Shown here piece by piece: positions 1 to 6,530 of a DNA stretch of 6,530 bases (the stretch's first letter is position 1; each line of letters begins with the position of its first letter). A program made the translations under genes and the position numbers. The notes under the pieces were generated by a model. The model saw nothing but the letters and a program-made list of their open reading frames with translations, searched no databases and had not been told where the DNA came from. The stretch is from JBBRLA01 sp038231615 (lineage in GTDB: Bacteria > Myxococcota_A > Polyangia > Palsa-1104 > JAEUJZ01), in contig JBBRLA010000508.1 in NCBI GenBank assembly GCA_038231615.1, positions 1 to 6,530 of the forward strand, read 5' to 3'.

Positions 1-1
1 C

Positions 2-1000
2 GCCGATGATCCCCGCGCGGCCACCGCCACCGACCTGCATCCGGCGCCCGACCTTTCCGGCCCCGGCCTGACCAACCCGGAGGTGAGCCTGCCGCCTGAC
101 GCGAACTCGGTGCCCCTGGACATGCGCGCCACCGGACCCGCGCAAGCCGGGGGGTCCGAGCCGCTGACCGGCGCGCTGCTCCTGCCGGGAGGCGCCGCGC
201 CCACGGGGCTTTTGCCCATGTGGGAGGGGACGCTGTCGGTGCCGACTCCCCTGCCCCCGCCGGGCCCCATCATCTTTGCGCCGGGCCTCTTCTCCGGGCC
301 GCGGCGCTGGGTGCTCTTCGCCTGCCTGGGAATCGGGTTTGCCATCGCGGTGCTGATCCCGGTGATGTTCAAATGGAGCGACAAGACCCAAGGCGAGTTC
401 CCGGAGACCTCGCTCACCGGGGTGCGCCCGGCGAAACCACCCGCGCCGGGCCTGGCAACCGACCCCCCGCCCAAAAGCGAATCGCAGGTCCCGCGGGATG
501 GCAAGCCGGAGAACGAGGCCGTGGAGACCGGCGGCGACCCGAGGCGGCCCGATCGCCCGCACCACCACTCTGCACACAAGGAGCGACTTTTCGCCGGACC
601 CGCGCTCCCCGCCGGGAGCGAGACCAGCAGCGCGCCCCCGCCGGCCCACCCGTCCGAGCCGCCCGGGACGCGGCTATCGCTGCCGACCGTGCTACAAGTA
701 CAATTCCTGGTGTCGCGGGGACAGCGACAGATATCGATCGAGTGCGCGGCGCACAAGCCCCTCCTGGTGTCGTGCGGCACGCCAAACCAGTGCTCCGCGG
801 TGACCTCGGTCTCTCCCGGGGAGGAGTGCCAGGCCAGCCTGCCCGATCGGCAGGGGCAGCACTTTCGATATGACGGGTTGCGGCGCTACCCGGTCAAGGG
901 CAGCCTGGTCCAGGTGCAGCTCGATCTGGCCCCAAAACCCCCCGCGGCCCAGGTGACCCCGCCGGTGACGCATACCCTGCCGGTCCACAAGCGCCGTTGA
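2..1000 (+). CDS. Proline-rich single-pass membrane protein, C-terminal part (5' truncated)
   Basis: The frame is open from position 2 to the TGA at 998-1000, giving 332 visible residues. A GTG at 83 is possible but its GGAGG overlaps the start codon, so the true start probably lies upstream of the window. Residues 1-100 are rich in Pro, Gly and Ala. One hydrophobic segment follows at about residues 103-123 (positions 308-370), flanked by Arg-Arg before and Lys after. Then comes a Pro/Lys/Asp linker with a His cluster (HHHSAH) and a compact C-terminal domain of about 90 residues with four cysteines (visible residues 248, 258, 264, 276), which suggests two disulphides outside the cytoplasm. 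The layout of cytoplasmic part, Pro-rich linker, one membrane helix and external domain resembles the tail of myxobacterial Ser/Thr kinases, but no kinase motif is in the window, so that is only a guess. It is convergent with the downstream peptidase gene. I do not recognise the C-terminal domain. Confidence 0.75.
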   Translation, partial: ADDPRAATATDLHPAPDLSGPGLTNPEVSLPPDANSVPLDMRATGPAQAGGSEPLTGALLLPGGAAPTGLLPMWEGTLSVPTPLPPPGPIIFAPGLFSGPRRWVLFACLGIGFAIAVLIPVMFKWSDKTQGEFPETSLTGVRPAKPPAPGLATDPPPKSESQVPRDGKPENEAVETGGDPRRPDRPHHHSAHKERLFAGPALPAGSETSSAPPPAHPSEPPGTRLSLPTVLQVQFLVSRGQRQISIECAAHKPLLVSCGTPNQCSAVTSVSPGEECQASLPDRQGQHFRYDGLRRYPVKGSLVQVQLDLAPKPPAAQVTPPVTHTLPVHKRR

Positions 1001-1020
1001 GAAGAGACCCACGAGAGGAC

Positions 1021-1041
1021 CGCGCTCGCGAAAGCGGCGCG
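1021..1041. terminator. GC hairpin with GAAA tetraloop between convergent genes
   Basis: Read on the plus strand, CGCGC (1021-1025) pairs with GCGCG (1037-1041). After a single bulged T, CGC (1027-1029) pairs with GCG (1034-1036) around a GAAA loop. This gives eight G-C pairs with one bulge. The hairpin sits in the 42-bp gap between two convergent genes and ends 1 bp from the stop of the M15 gene. There is no T-tract on either side, so it is not a textbook intrinsic terminator. It may act as a bidirectional terminator or as a 3'-end stabiliser for either transcript. Confidence 0.45.
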
Positions 1042-1042
1042 C

Positions 1043-1810
1043 TCAGTCCTGGGCAGCGGCGCAGGCGGGATCGAGCAGTTCGGGGCGGTACTCGAAGTGC
1101 ATGGTGTCGTAGTGGAACCAGCGCCCGCCCCAGATGAAGCCCTCGGCCTCGAAGGCGTCGACGATGGATTGGGGCACCCGGTTTTTCCAGCGCGGGGGCC
1201 CCCGCTGCCAGCGCCAGTAGTCGGAGAGGGCGGGGGAAAGGTCCAGGGACACGCCGTAGGAGTGGGCGCTTTGCCGGGAGGTGCCGGCGATCTTGCGCCA
1301 CACGAAGGTGCCGCCCAGGCCGCGGAGGAACGGGCGGGTGGCTGGATCGTTGGCGACGACCGGCTTGAGCCGGGAGGCGACCTTCTCGAAGGCCGGGGCG
1401 ACCTTGCGGTTCACCCTCAGGCGGACGCCAAGGAAGTCGATGCGGACCAGGTCCACCTCGCGCTGTGTGCGGCCGTAGGTGGCGGCGAAGAGCGGCTCGA
1501 TGCGCACACGCCCGGGGTCGTCGTCCTGCGTGGTCACCTCGGCGATGGGGCCGGGGCGGTAGAGCGGGCGGAAAACGTCCTTGCCGTCCGGGGCGTCGAG
1601 GCGCTCAGCCCAGGTCTTGTGCTGGCCGTCGTCGTAGGGGACAAAAAGGTCGGGTCCCGCCTGGGCCGGGATGGCGAGGAACCAGCGGCCGGACGAGCGG
1701 CGGGGCTCGCAAGCGTAGTGGCGGCACAGGCAGGAAAGCGGACGCGGCGCGGCCTCTTGTTTCGTGCCGGCATCGGCAAAAAGCAGGGTGACGAGCAGCG
1801 GCAGCGACAA
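1043..1810 (-). CDS. M15-family zinc peptidase, likely secreted peptidoglycan hydrolase
   Basis: The 255-residue product carries the M15 signature. Residues 181-190 (SAHSYGVSLD) fit SxHxxGxxxD, giving zinc ligands His183 and Asp190. Residues 235-240 (DTMHFE) supply the catalytic-type Asp235 and third ligand His238, preceded by the usual GFIWGGRW. A D-x-x-H second motif is typical of M15C (endolysin-like L-Ala-D-Glu peptidases) rather than the ExxH of VanX/VanY types, so the likely role is cutting peptide stems of the cell wall in the periplasm. The N-terminus has a short hydrophobic run (residues 3-12) ending in an A-D-A site, a very short signal peptide without basic residues. Next comes an unusual Cys cluster (Cys27, 29, 34). 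The start is TTG, 8 bp after the stop of the TPR-peptidase gene, so the two are probably co-translated. The central 45-165 region is not recognised. Confidence 0.85.
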   Translation of the reverse strand: MSLPLLVTLLFADAGTKQEAAPRPLSCLCRHYACEPRRSSGRWFLAIPAQAGPDLFVPYDDGQHKTWAERLDAPDGKDVFRPLYRPGPIAEVTTQDDDPGRVRIEPLFAATYGRTQREVDLVRIDFLGVRLRVNRKVAPAFEKVASRLKPVVANDPATRPFLRGLGGTFVWRKIAGTSRQSAHSYGVSLDLSPALSDYWRWQRGPPRWKNRVPQSIVDAFEAEGFIWGGRWFHYDTMHFEYRPELLDPACAAAQD

Positions 1811-1814
1811 GCGG

Positions 1815-1820
1815 CCCTCT
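1815..1820 (-). promoter_or_regulatory. Shine-Dalgarno of the M15 gene, overlapping the upstream stop codon
   Basis: On the minus strand AGAGGG lies 4 nt before the TTG at 1810-1808, and its first two bases are the last two of the TAG (1821-1819) that ends the TPR-peptidase gene. No ATG or GTG exists nearby in frame, so this site decides the TTG start. The arrangement implies translational coupling. Confidence 0.55.
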
Positions 1821-4632
1821 ACCCCTTGCCCTTGGGCCCGGCGGCGGAAGATTTCTTGTCGGGCCCCGGGACCGAAGATTTCTTGTCGGGCGCTTTGGTA
1901 CCGGCAGGCGCGGGGCGCGGGGCCTGGCCATTGGCCCGATCCACCAGGGCCTGCAACTCCCCCCGCCGCTTCGCCAGGTCCCCCGCCTCTTCTTCGTCGC
2001 CGGCCTCGGGCAGGGCCGCAAGCGCCGCGGACAGCTCGGCCTTCGCCTCGGATCGCCGCCCCAGTTTGAGCAGCGCCTCGCCTATCTCCGCCCGCAGGTC
2101 CACGTTGTACGGGGAAAGAAAGCGCGCCATGGCCCCGTACTCCACTGCCTCGGCGTGGCGCTTCCCGGCCAGCAGCCGCTTCACCAGAACCTGCACCAGC
2201 TCGGCGTCCATCACGTCCAGGTGCGCTGCCGCCTCCAGCTCCTTCAGCGCGTCGTCCTCCCGCTTCATCTTGGTGTAAAGCTTCGCCAGCTCCTCGTAGG
2301 GCTCGGCGCGATCGGGGTCGAGCTTTTTGGCCTGGCGAAGCTGCTCCTCCGCCTCGGCCAGCTCGCCACGCTGCGCCGCGATCTCCCCCAGCCGCTCCCG
2401 GGCGTCGTAGCCGTCGCCTCCCGCGGCGATCAGCTCGCGGAAGCGCGCCTGCGCGGCCGGCAGATCCTTTTTCTTCAGCAAAAGCTCCGCCGACGCCAGC
2501 AACGCCTCCTTGGCGGGCGGCTTTGGCTTCAGCGCCGCCTCCACCTCGGCGCCGGCCCGCTGCCCATCGCCTTGCTGCACCGCCAGCATGGCCCGCAACG
2601 CATGCAGGCGCCCGTCCTGTGGCCGCTTCTTCAGGGCGGCGTCCAGCTCCTCCCCATCCGAGTAATCCGACGGGCGCAGGAAGAAGGTGCCCTTATACGC
2701 CGCAAGGCGATCGGAAAGGTCGGCGCGGAAGGCCGCGTCCAAGGCGGCGGGCTTCATCCCGGTGATCGCCAAAAGCACCTCCGGCAGGCGCTTTCCCTCG
2801 CCGAAGAGCCGCAGCCCCTTGACAATGGGATCGAACCCGAACCGCCGCACCAGGAAGTCCATCGCCGCTGCCGCCTCGTGATACGCGACTACGATGTGGG
2901 CCACGTCCCTGGCCCGGGTAAAGCCTGTGTTCAGGTCGGCGATGGGAATCAGTCGGTCGTCCCGGAGCGCGGCGTAGAGTTCGGCGTGGGTGCGGCGGGT
3001 CCAGTCGGGGTCCTTGTGGCCGGTCTCCCATTCGGAGAGCCCCTCGGTGAACCAGCGCGGCACCCGCGACCGCGAGATCTGGATGGCGAAGACGTGGGAC
3101 AGCTCGTGCCAGATCATCAGGCCCCAGTTGAACGCCGCCTGTGCCGGCGAGCGCCCGGTCACCACCTGCCCGAACGTCACCCCCAGCGCCGCCAGGCCGG
3201 GCAGGCCCACGGTGCGCACGGCGTAGTTTACCGGGTCCGCATACAGCTCCACGATCAGCGGCAGCTTCGGGGTGAAGTGGTAGCGGCGACGCAGTTCTTT
3301 CCATTCGTCCTGAATCAGCGGTAGCAGCACCGGCAAGAGCAGCGCCCGCTCGGCCTTGGGCAGGCGCAGGCGCAGGCCGCCCTTTCCCGGGGTGTCGCGG
3401 TCGATGTCCGCGGTGACCACGTCGTACTGGCCGGGGATGACCTTGTCGAAAAGGTCCAGCAGGTTGTGGGTCCGAACGTTGTAGCGATCGCCTTTCCACG
3501 CCCGGCGCAGGGCAGAAAGGCCCTTGTCGTCGAGGCCCTGACGCAGGTAGCCGCTGCCCAGGGCGGACCAGGCGTAGGCATCCTTGGGGTCGAGCTTCAC
3601 CGCCTCTTCCAGCAGGGCCACCGCCTCGTCATAGCGGTGCTGGGTGGTCAAAAGGTCGGCCAGGGTGCGGTGCAGCTCGGTATGGTGCGGGTCGCGGGAG
3701 AGCACCCATCGCTTCTCGTCTTCATAGCGGCCCGTATCGTCGCCAAGCAGGGCCTCCGCGGCGGCCAGGGTGTGGGCGATCAGACTCTCCTTGTTCACTA
3801 AAAGCAGGGCGGCGATGGTCTTGTGCGCTTCGTCGTGCTGCTCGTTGTCGAGGAAGATCTGGGCGCGGACGGTCAAAGCCGCCTCGTGTCGGGGGTTCTG
3901 GAGCAGGGCGCGGTCGATCTCCTTGTCGGCGCCGGCCACGTCGTTGCCCTGCTCCAGCTTGACCCGGGCCAAAAGGGCGCGGGCGTCGGGGTTCTCCGGG
4001 TCCTTTGCCAGCGCCTCGTCCAGGGACTGCTCGGCGTGGCCGGCGGTGTATTTTTCCAAAAACAGGGCCGCCCACTCGATGTTGGCGCGCACCCCCTCGG
4101 CGTCGCTCTTGCGGGCTTTGGCGGCGGCCACCGCATCGCGGAAGCTGTCGTTGGCGTCCTCATAGCTGCCCAGATGGCGGGCGGCCACCGCCAGGGCCCG
4201 CAAGGCGGCGGGGTCCTTGGTGTCCAGGGCGCCGCTGTCGTGGTCGTCGAAGAAGCCGTTCCACACCGCACGTTCCCGGTCGCGCTGCCCCAGCAAGCGG
4301 TAGGCCAGGCCCAGCTGCAAGCGGGCCTCGGTGCCCTTGGGGTCCCGGGCGACCGCGGCCAAAAGCAGGTTCAGCGCCTCCTGGTACTGGCCGGTGAAAA
4401 GGCGCCCCTGCGCCAGCAGGGCATCTGCCTCGCTGCGCTGCGACGGGTCGTGAAGGGTGGGTGCCAGGCGCCGGTGCAGCGACTCCATCTCGCCGTAGCG
4501 CCCGGCGCGCAGGGCGGCGGCCAGCGGGCTTTTCGCGGCCGGCGGGCCGGGCTGGCTTTTTGTGTCGGGCGCCACGAGCAGGCCGACAAGGGCGACAAGT
4601 ACCAAGCACAGGACAGCGGGCCGTAACGACAT
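1819..4632 (-). CDS. Exported TPR protein with central peptidase MA-like (HExxH) metallopeptidase domain
   Basis: The 937-residue product starts with a hydrophobic export or anchor segment (Arg4, then residues 6-20), so I chose the ATG at 4632. A TTG at 4719 would add 29 residues of Pro/Gly-rich, non-signal sequence. Residues of about 35-400 form some nine or ten TPR-like helix pairs. Residues of about 430-640 form a gluzincin domain: HELSH at 509-513 (positions 3094-3108) with zinc ligands His509 and His513 and catalytic Glu510, then WFTEGLSEWE, where Glu530 is the likely third ligand. This is the pattern of the peptidase MA-like family. Residues of about 650-890 are a second TPR block, and the tail (from about 900) is Pro/Lys-rich with a duplicated PDKKSS unit. 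All three ligands are present, so it should be active. The substrate is unknown; TPRs suggest a scaffold in the envelope. It is coupled to the downstream M15 peptidase gene. Confidence 0.88.
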   Translation of the reverse strand: MSLRPAVLCLVLVALVGLLVAPDTKSQPGPPAAKSPLAAALRAGRYGEMESLHRRLAPTLHDPSQRSEADALLAQGRLFTGQYQEALNLLLAAVARDPKGTEARLQLGLAYRLLGQRDRERAVWNGFFDDHDSGALDTKDPAALRALAVAARHLGSYEDANDSFRDAVAAAKARKSDAEGVRANIEWAALFLEKYTAGHAEQSLDEALAKDPENPDARALLARVKLEQGNDVAGADKEIDRALLQNPRHEAALTVRAQIFLDNEQHDEAHKTIAALLLVNKESLIAHTLAAAEALLGDDTGRYEDEKRWVLSRDPHHTELHRTLADLLTTQHRYDEAVALLEEAVKLDPKDAYAWSALGSGYLRQGLDDKGLSALRRAWKGDRYNVRTHNLLDLFDKVIPGQYDVVTADIDRDTPGKGGLRLRLPKAERALLLPVLLPLIQDEWKELRRRYHFTPKLPLIVELYADPVNYAVRTVGLPGLAALGVTFGQVVTGRSPAQAAFNWGLMIWHELSHVFAIQISRSRVPRWFTEGLSEWETGHKDPDWTRRTHAELYAALRDDRLIPIADLNTGFTRARDVAHIVVAYHEAAAAMDFLVRRFGFDPIVKGLRLFGEGKRLPEVLLAITGMKPAALDAAFRADLSDRLAAYKGTFFLRPSDYSDGEELDAALKKRPQDGRLHALRAMLAVQQGDGQRAGAEVEAALKPKPPAKEALLASAELLLKKKDLPAAQARFRELIAAGGDGYDARERLGEIAAQRGELAEAEEQLRQAKKLDPDRAEPYEELAKLYTKMKREDDALKELEAAAHLDVMDAELVQVLVKRLLAGKRHAEAVEYGAMARFLSPYNVDLRAEIGEALLKLGRRSEAKAELSAALAALPEAGDEEEAGDLAKRRGELQALVDRANGQAPRPAPAGTKAPDKKSSVPGPDKKSSAAGPKGKG
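1847..1891 (-). repeat. 27-bp-period direct repeat encoding the Lys-rich C-terminal tail
   Basis: Two identical 18-bp copies occur at 1847-1864 and 1874-1891, spaced 27 bp apart. They encode a nine-residue unit repeated as PDKKSSVPG then PDKKSSAAG at the extreme C-terminus of the TPR-peptidase. The tail is basic and disordered in appearance. The perfect nucleotide identity suggests a recent in-frame duplication. Confidence 0.8.
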
Positions 4633-4642
4633 GGCTAGCAGA

Positions 4643-4651
4643 AGTGTAGCA
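4643..4651 (-). promoter_or_regulatory. Possible extended -10 promoter giving a near-leaderless mRNA
   Basis: On the minus strand TGCTACACT carries a TGn extension and a -10-like TACACT, ending 10 nt before the ATG at 4632. Initiation about 7 nt downstream would leave a leader of roughly 4 nt. This agrees with the absence of any Shine-Dalgarno before this ATG. No convincing -35 is seen; the stretch further upstream is C-rich on this strand. The rest of the 143-bp gap (4633-4775) shows no gene and only a weak hairpin near the preceding stop codon. Confidence 0.35.
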
Positions 4652-4775
4652 GGGGAGGGCGGGGGGCGCAGGCCGTGGGCGGTCTCAGCCCCTCCCGGTA
4701 CCCGGTCGTGTAGTGGCAACGGCCTGCGTTATCGCCGATGCCTTCGTCGCTGGCCAGAGCTACTCCGAAGAGATG

Positions 4776-6530
4776 CTATAGATCGATCTCGTACCGGGGC
4801 AGCGGGTCCTGGCCACGGCCGGTCTGCCAACGGGCGTCGGGCTTCCATGCGCCGTTCAGCTCTTCTCGGCGGCGGGTCAGAACCGTGAGCTTCCTGCCAA
4901 CGAAGCGCAGCACCTGATATTGTAAGGGGTAGCCGGGTACCCACTCCTTTACCGGGGCGCCGAAGGTCCCGGCGCAGACGAGGTCGATCTTTCTGCCGGC
5001 CGGGCCCATGTCGTAGCGGAAGAGGTTGTTCTGTGCCTTGTGGACGTGGCCGTGAAGGCCGAGGCGGAAGCCGGCCTGTGCGAGCAGTTCCATGAAGCCC
5101 GTGTCCCGGATGCGATCATCGCCGGGGCCGGCAAGGGGATGGTGCCACACCGCCAGCTTGAGGCATTCGGCATAGGCCGCCTCGGTGCGGATCAGCCTGA
5201 GCGCCTGTCCCAGGGCGACACCGTTGATGCTCGCCCGGTCCCGGTAGTGGTGGTCCAGCGCCCAGGCAGAGTTTAGCCCCAGCACCAAAAGCCTCTGCGC
5301 GGGGAAGTGGTGCAGGGTCGCTTGCTGCGCGTACTCCAAGGGGTAGGGCTCCAGTCGGATCGCCCGGTAAAAGTCCGAGAAAGGCGAGAATCGCTGCTGG
5401 TAGTCTGCGTCGCTCTTCTCCTCTATGTAGTCGCCGCCCTTGTCGATCATCAGGTCCTCGTCGAGGGCTCCTTTGTAGTCCGCTCGTCGCATGGGCGTGT
5501 ACGCCTTCTGCGCCCGCGCCCAGTCCACGTCATGGTTGCCTGGCACTAGCAAAAGGCTCTGAGGCAACAGGCGGAACTCCCGCTTGATGTCGTGCAGAAA
5601 CTGACTGGCGGCCTGGTACTCCTCGGCGACGGCGCGGTTGGCGATGTCGCCGGACACGATGACCAGATCCGGTTTGACGTTCATCTCGCGCAGGTCGGAC
5701 AAGAGCTGCTCGCCCCACAGGGCGGCCTGCTTGCTGCTGCCGAAGTGCAGGTCCGACAGGTGTAGCACCAGGCTCTCGGGGAGGGGAGGGATCTGCTGGC
5801 CGGGCTCGACCGAGATAGACGCCGGGGAATGCCGGTCCTCCTTCGGGACGACCGGGGCGTGTCCGAACAAGGGTCCTTGCTCCGGGTCCCAGCGCAGCTC
5901 GGCGTGACCGGTGTCCCTGGCGAATGCCTCCCACTTGAGGCTCCGCAGGTAGAATTCCAGTTGGGGATCCTCCGCGCTCAGCACGGCGGCATCGCGATTG
6001 TAGTAGAAAAGCTCGGCCAGCCGGCGGTTTTGCTCAAAATGCCGAGAGAGGTTGCTGGCCATCAGCCAGTCCAGGGCCGGCTTGAGTTGGGGATACCGGT
6101 AACGGGCCTGATCCAGCGATACCGAGGCGTCCTGCGCGCGGGAGAGCAGCCACAAGAGTGTCAGGCAGGCGCCCCGCGGGGGGGGCTTCTCGTCATGAGA
6201 GGCAAAGGCCACGAGCGCCGCGTGGTACTTGAAGGCCAGGGACTGCTGCACCTTGTCCATCACGTAGCCGCCCGGTCCGGTGACGATCGTGAGCGGGGCT
6301 GGCTGCGTCTCCAGCACGCCCTCCTTCAGCGCGGCCTCGTAACACAGGAGCTGGGCGGTGAAGAAGCTGCCCGCTGCCGCCTTCACAAACTCTGGACGGC
6401 GCTGAAAGATGATGTTGGCGGCCTGCTCTCCCCGGGCGATCAGTTCATCGATCTTCTCATCGGGCTGCTTACCCATGCAGATGACGGCGAAGCGGCCGGC
6501 CAAGTCCGGAAAGTCCTTGACCAGAGACTC
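4776..6530 (-). CDS. AAA/STAND-like ATPase C-terminus fused to a calcineurin-like metallophosphoesterase (5' truncated)
   Basis: The frame is open to the window edge, giving about 584 residues. A TTG at 6503 could be called as a start, but residues before it continue the domain (DLAGR straddles it), so the gene begins outside. Visible residues of about 1-80 match the region after the sensor strand in a family of AAA/STAND-like ATPases as I remember it: DLAGR, then a helix ending in ELIARGEQAANI, then a helix rich in Phe/Gln/Leu ending in GVLETQ. Residues of about 115-200 look like a helical or winged-helix linker. From about 253 a complete phosphoesterase follows: DLH (260-262), GDIAN (294-298), GNHD (331-334), WHHP (462-465) and GHVH (494-497). 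All metal-binding motifs are intact. There is no signal peptide in the visible part and no membrane helix, so it is probably cytoplasmic. The substrate could be a cyclic nucleotide, other phosphodiester or nucleic acid; the sequence does not say. Confidence 0.85.
   Translation of the reverse strand, partial: ESLVKDFPDLAGRFAVICMGKQPDEKIDELIARGEQAANIIFQRRPEFVKAAAGSFFTAQLLCYEAALKEGVLETQPAPLTIVTGPGGYVMDKVQQSLAFKYHAALVAFASHDEKPPPRGACLTLLWLLSRAQDASVSLDQARYRYPQLKPALDWLMASNLSRHFEQNRRLAELFYYNRDAAVLSAEDPQLEFYLRSLKWEAFARDTGHAELRWDPEQGPLFGHAPVVPKEDRHSPASISVEPGQQIPPLPESLVLHLSDLHFGSSKQAALWGEQLLSDLREMNVKPDLVIVSGDIANRAVAEEYQAASQFLHDIKREFRLLPQSLLLVPGNHDVDWARAQKAYTPMRRADYKGALDEDLMIDKGGDYIEEKSDADYQQRFSPFSDFYRAIRLEPYPLEYAQQATLHHFPAQRLLVLGLNSAWALDHHYRDRASINGVALGQALRLIRTEAAYAECLKLAVWHHPLAGPGDDRIRDTGFMELLAQAGFRLGLHGHVHKAQNNLFRYDMGPAGRKIDLVCAGTFGAPVKEWVPGYPLQYQVLRFVGRKLTVLTRRREELNGAWKPDARWQTGRGQDPLPRYEIDL

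Noticed and set aside
83..85. GTG as the true start of the first gene
   Set aside because: The GGAGG overlaps the GTG, leaving no spacing, and the frame stays open to the window edge with similar Pro-rich composition. A start upstream of the window is more likely.
1722..1733. Lipobox-like PLSC at residues 24-27 of the M15 protein
   Set aside because: The -3 position is Pro, the hydrophobic segment is more than ten residues upstream, and an A-D-A signal peptidase I site fits better.
1097..2278. 393-codon open frame on the plus strand
   Set aside because: It lies antisense across the M15 gene and the end of the TPR-peptidase gene, with low-complexity Gly/Ala/Ser content and no motif. High GC makes long shadow frames common.
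2155..3324. 389-codon open frame on the plus strand
   Set aside because: It is entirely antisense to the TPR-peptidase gene, including the HExxH region, and its Gln/Leu/Arg-rich content reflects the complement of TPR codons.
3823..4626. 267-codon open frame on the plus strand
   Set aside because: It is antisense to the N-terminal TPRs, Val/Gly/Gln-rich, without a recognisable domain.
4633..4719. Upstream TTG start for the TPR-peptidase
   Set aside because: It would put 29 Pro/Gly-rich residues before a clear hydrophobic export segment and has no better ribosome binding site. The ATG at 4632 is more plausible.
4758..4777. Hairpin with a UUCG loop at the end of the phosphoesterase gene
   Set aside because: On the minus strand it has only 3 + 3 base pairs around a 2x2 internal loop, overlaps the stop codon and is not followed by a T-tract, so it is weak as a terminator.

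Overview
The window is a high-GC bacterial chromosomal segment. Long TPR proteins with an embedded MA-clan metallopeptidase, a proline-rich single-pass membrane protein, TTG starts and very dense packing suggest a Myxococcota-type (former deltaproteobacterial) organism. That is inference from style and gene families, with no taxonomic marker present.

Layout: (i) positions 2-1000, plus strand, hold the 3' part of a proline-rich single-pass membrane protein with a four-cysteine extracytoplasmic C-terminal domain; its start lies outside the window. (ii) A 42-bp convergent gap holds a strong GC hairpin closed by a GAAA tetraloop. (iii) On the minus strand, reading from right to left, are three codirectional genes: a 5'-truncated protein (6530-4776) joining the C-terminal part of an AAA/STAND-like ATPase and a helical linker to a complete calcineurin-like metallophosphoesterase; a 143-bp gap; a 937-residue exported TPR protein with an HExxH peptidase MA-like core (4632-1819); and, 8 bp further on, a small M15-type peptidoglycan peptidase (1810-1043) with a TTG start whose Shine-Dalgarno overlaps the preceding stop codon.

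The TPR-peptidase and the M15 peptidase look like one translationally coupled, envelope-directed pair: a scaffolded metallopeptidase made with a likely cell-wall peptide hydrolase. The ATPase-phosphoesterase is cytoplasmic by appearance, has clearly lower GC than its neighbours (about 60% versus 69% in lines I counted) and is the best candidate for an under-described system: an ATPase module driving or gating a phosphoesterase effector. A further unexpected signal is a recurrent CTT-TTG Leu-Leu codon pair on both strands. No RNA gene, CRISPR array, insertion sequence or attachment site was seen.
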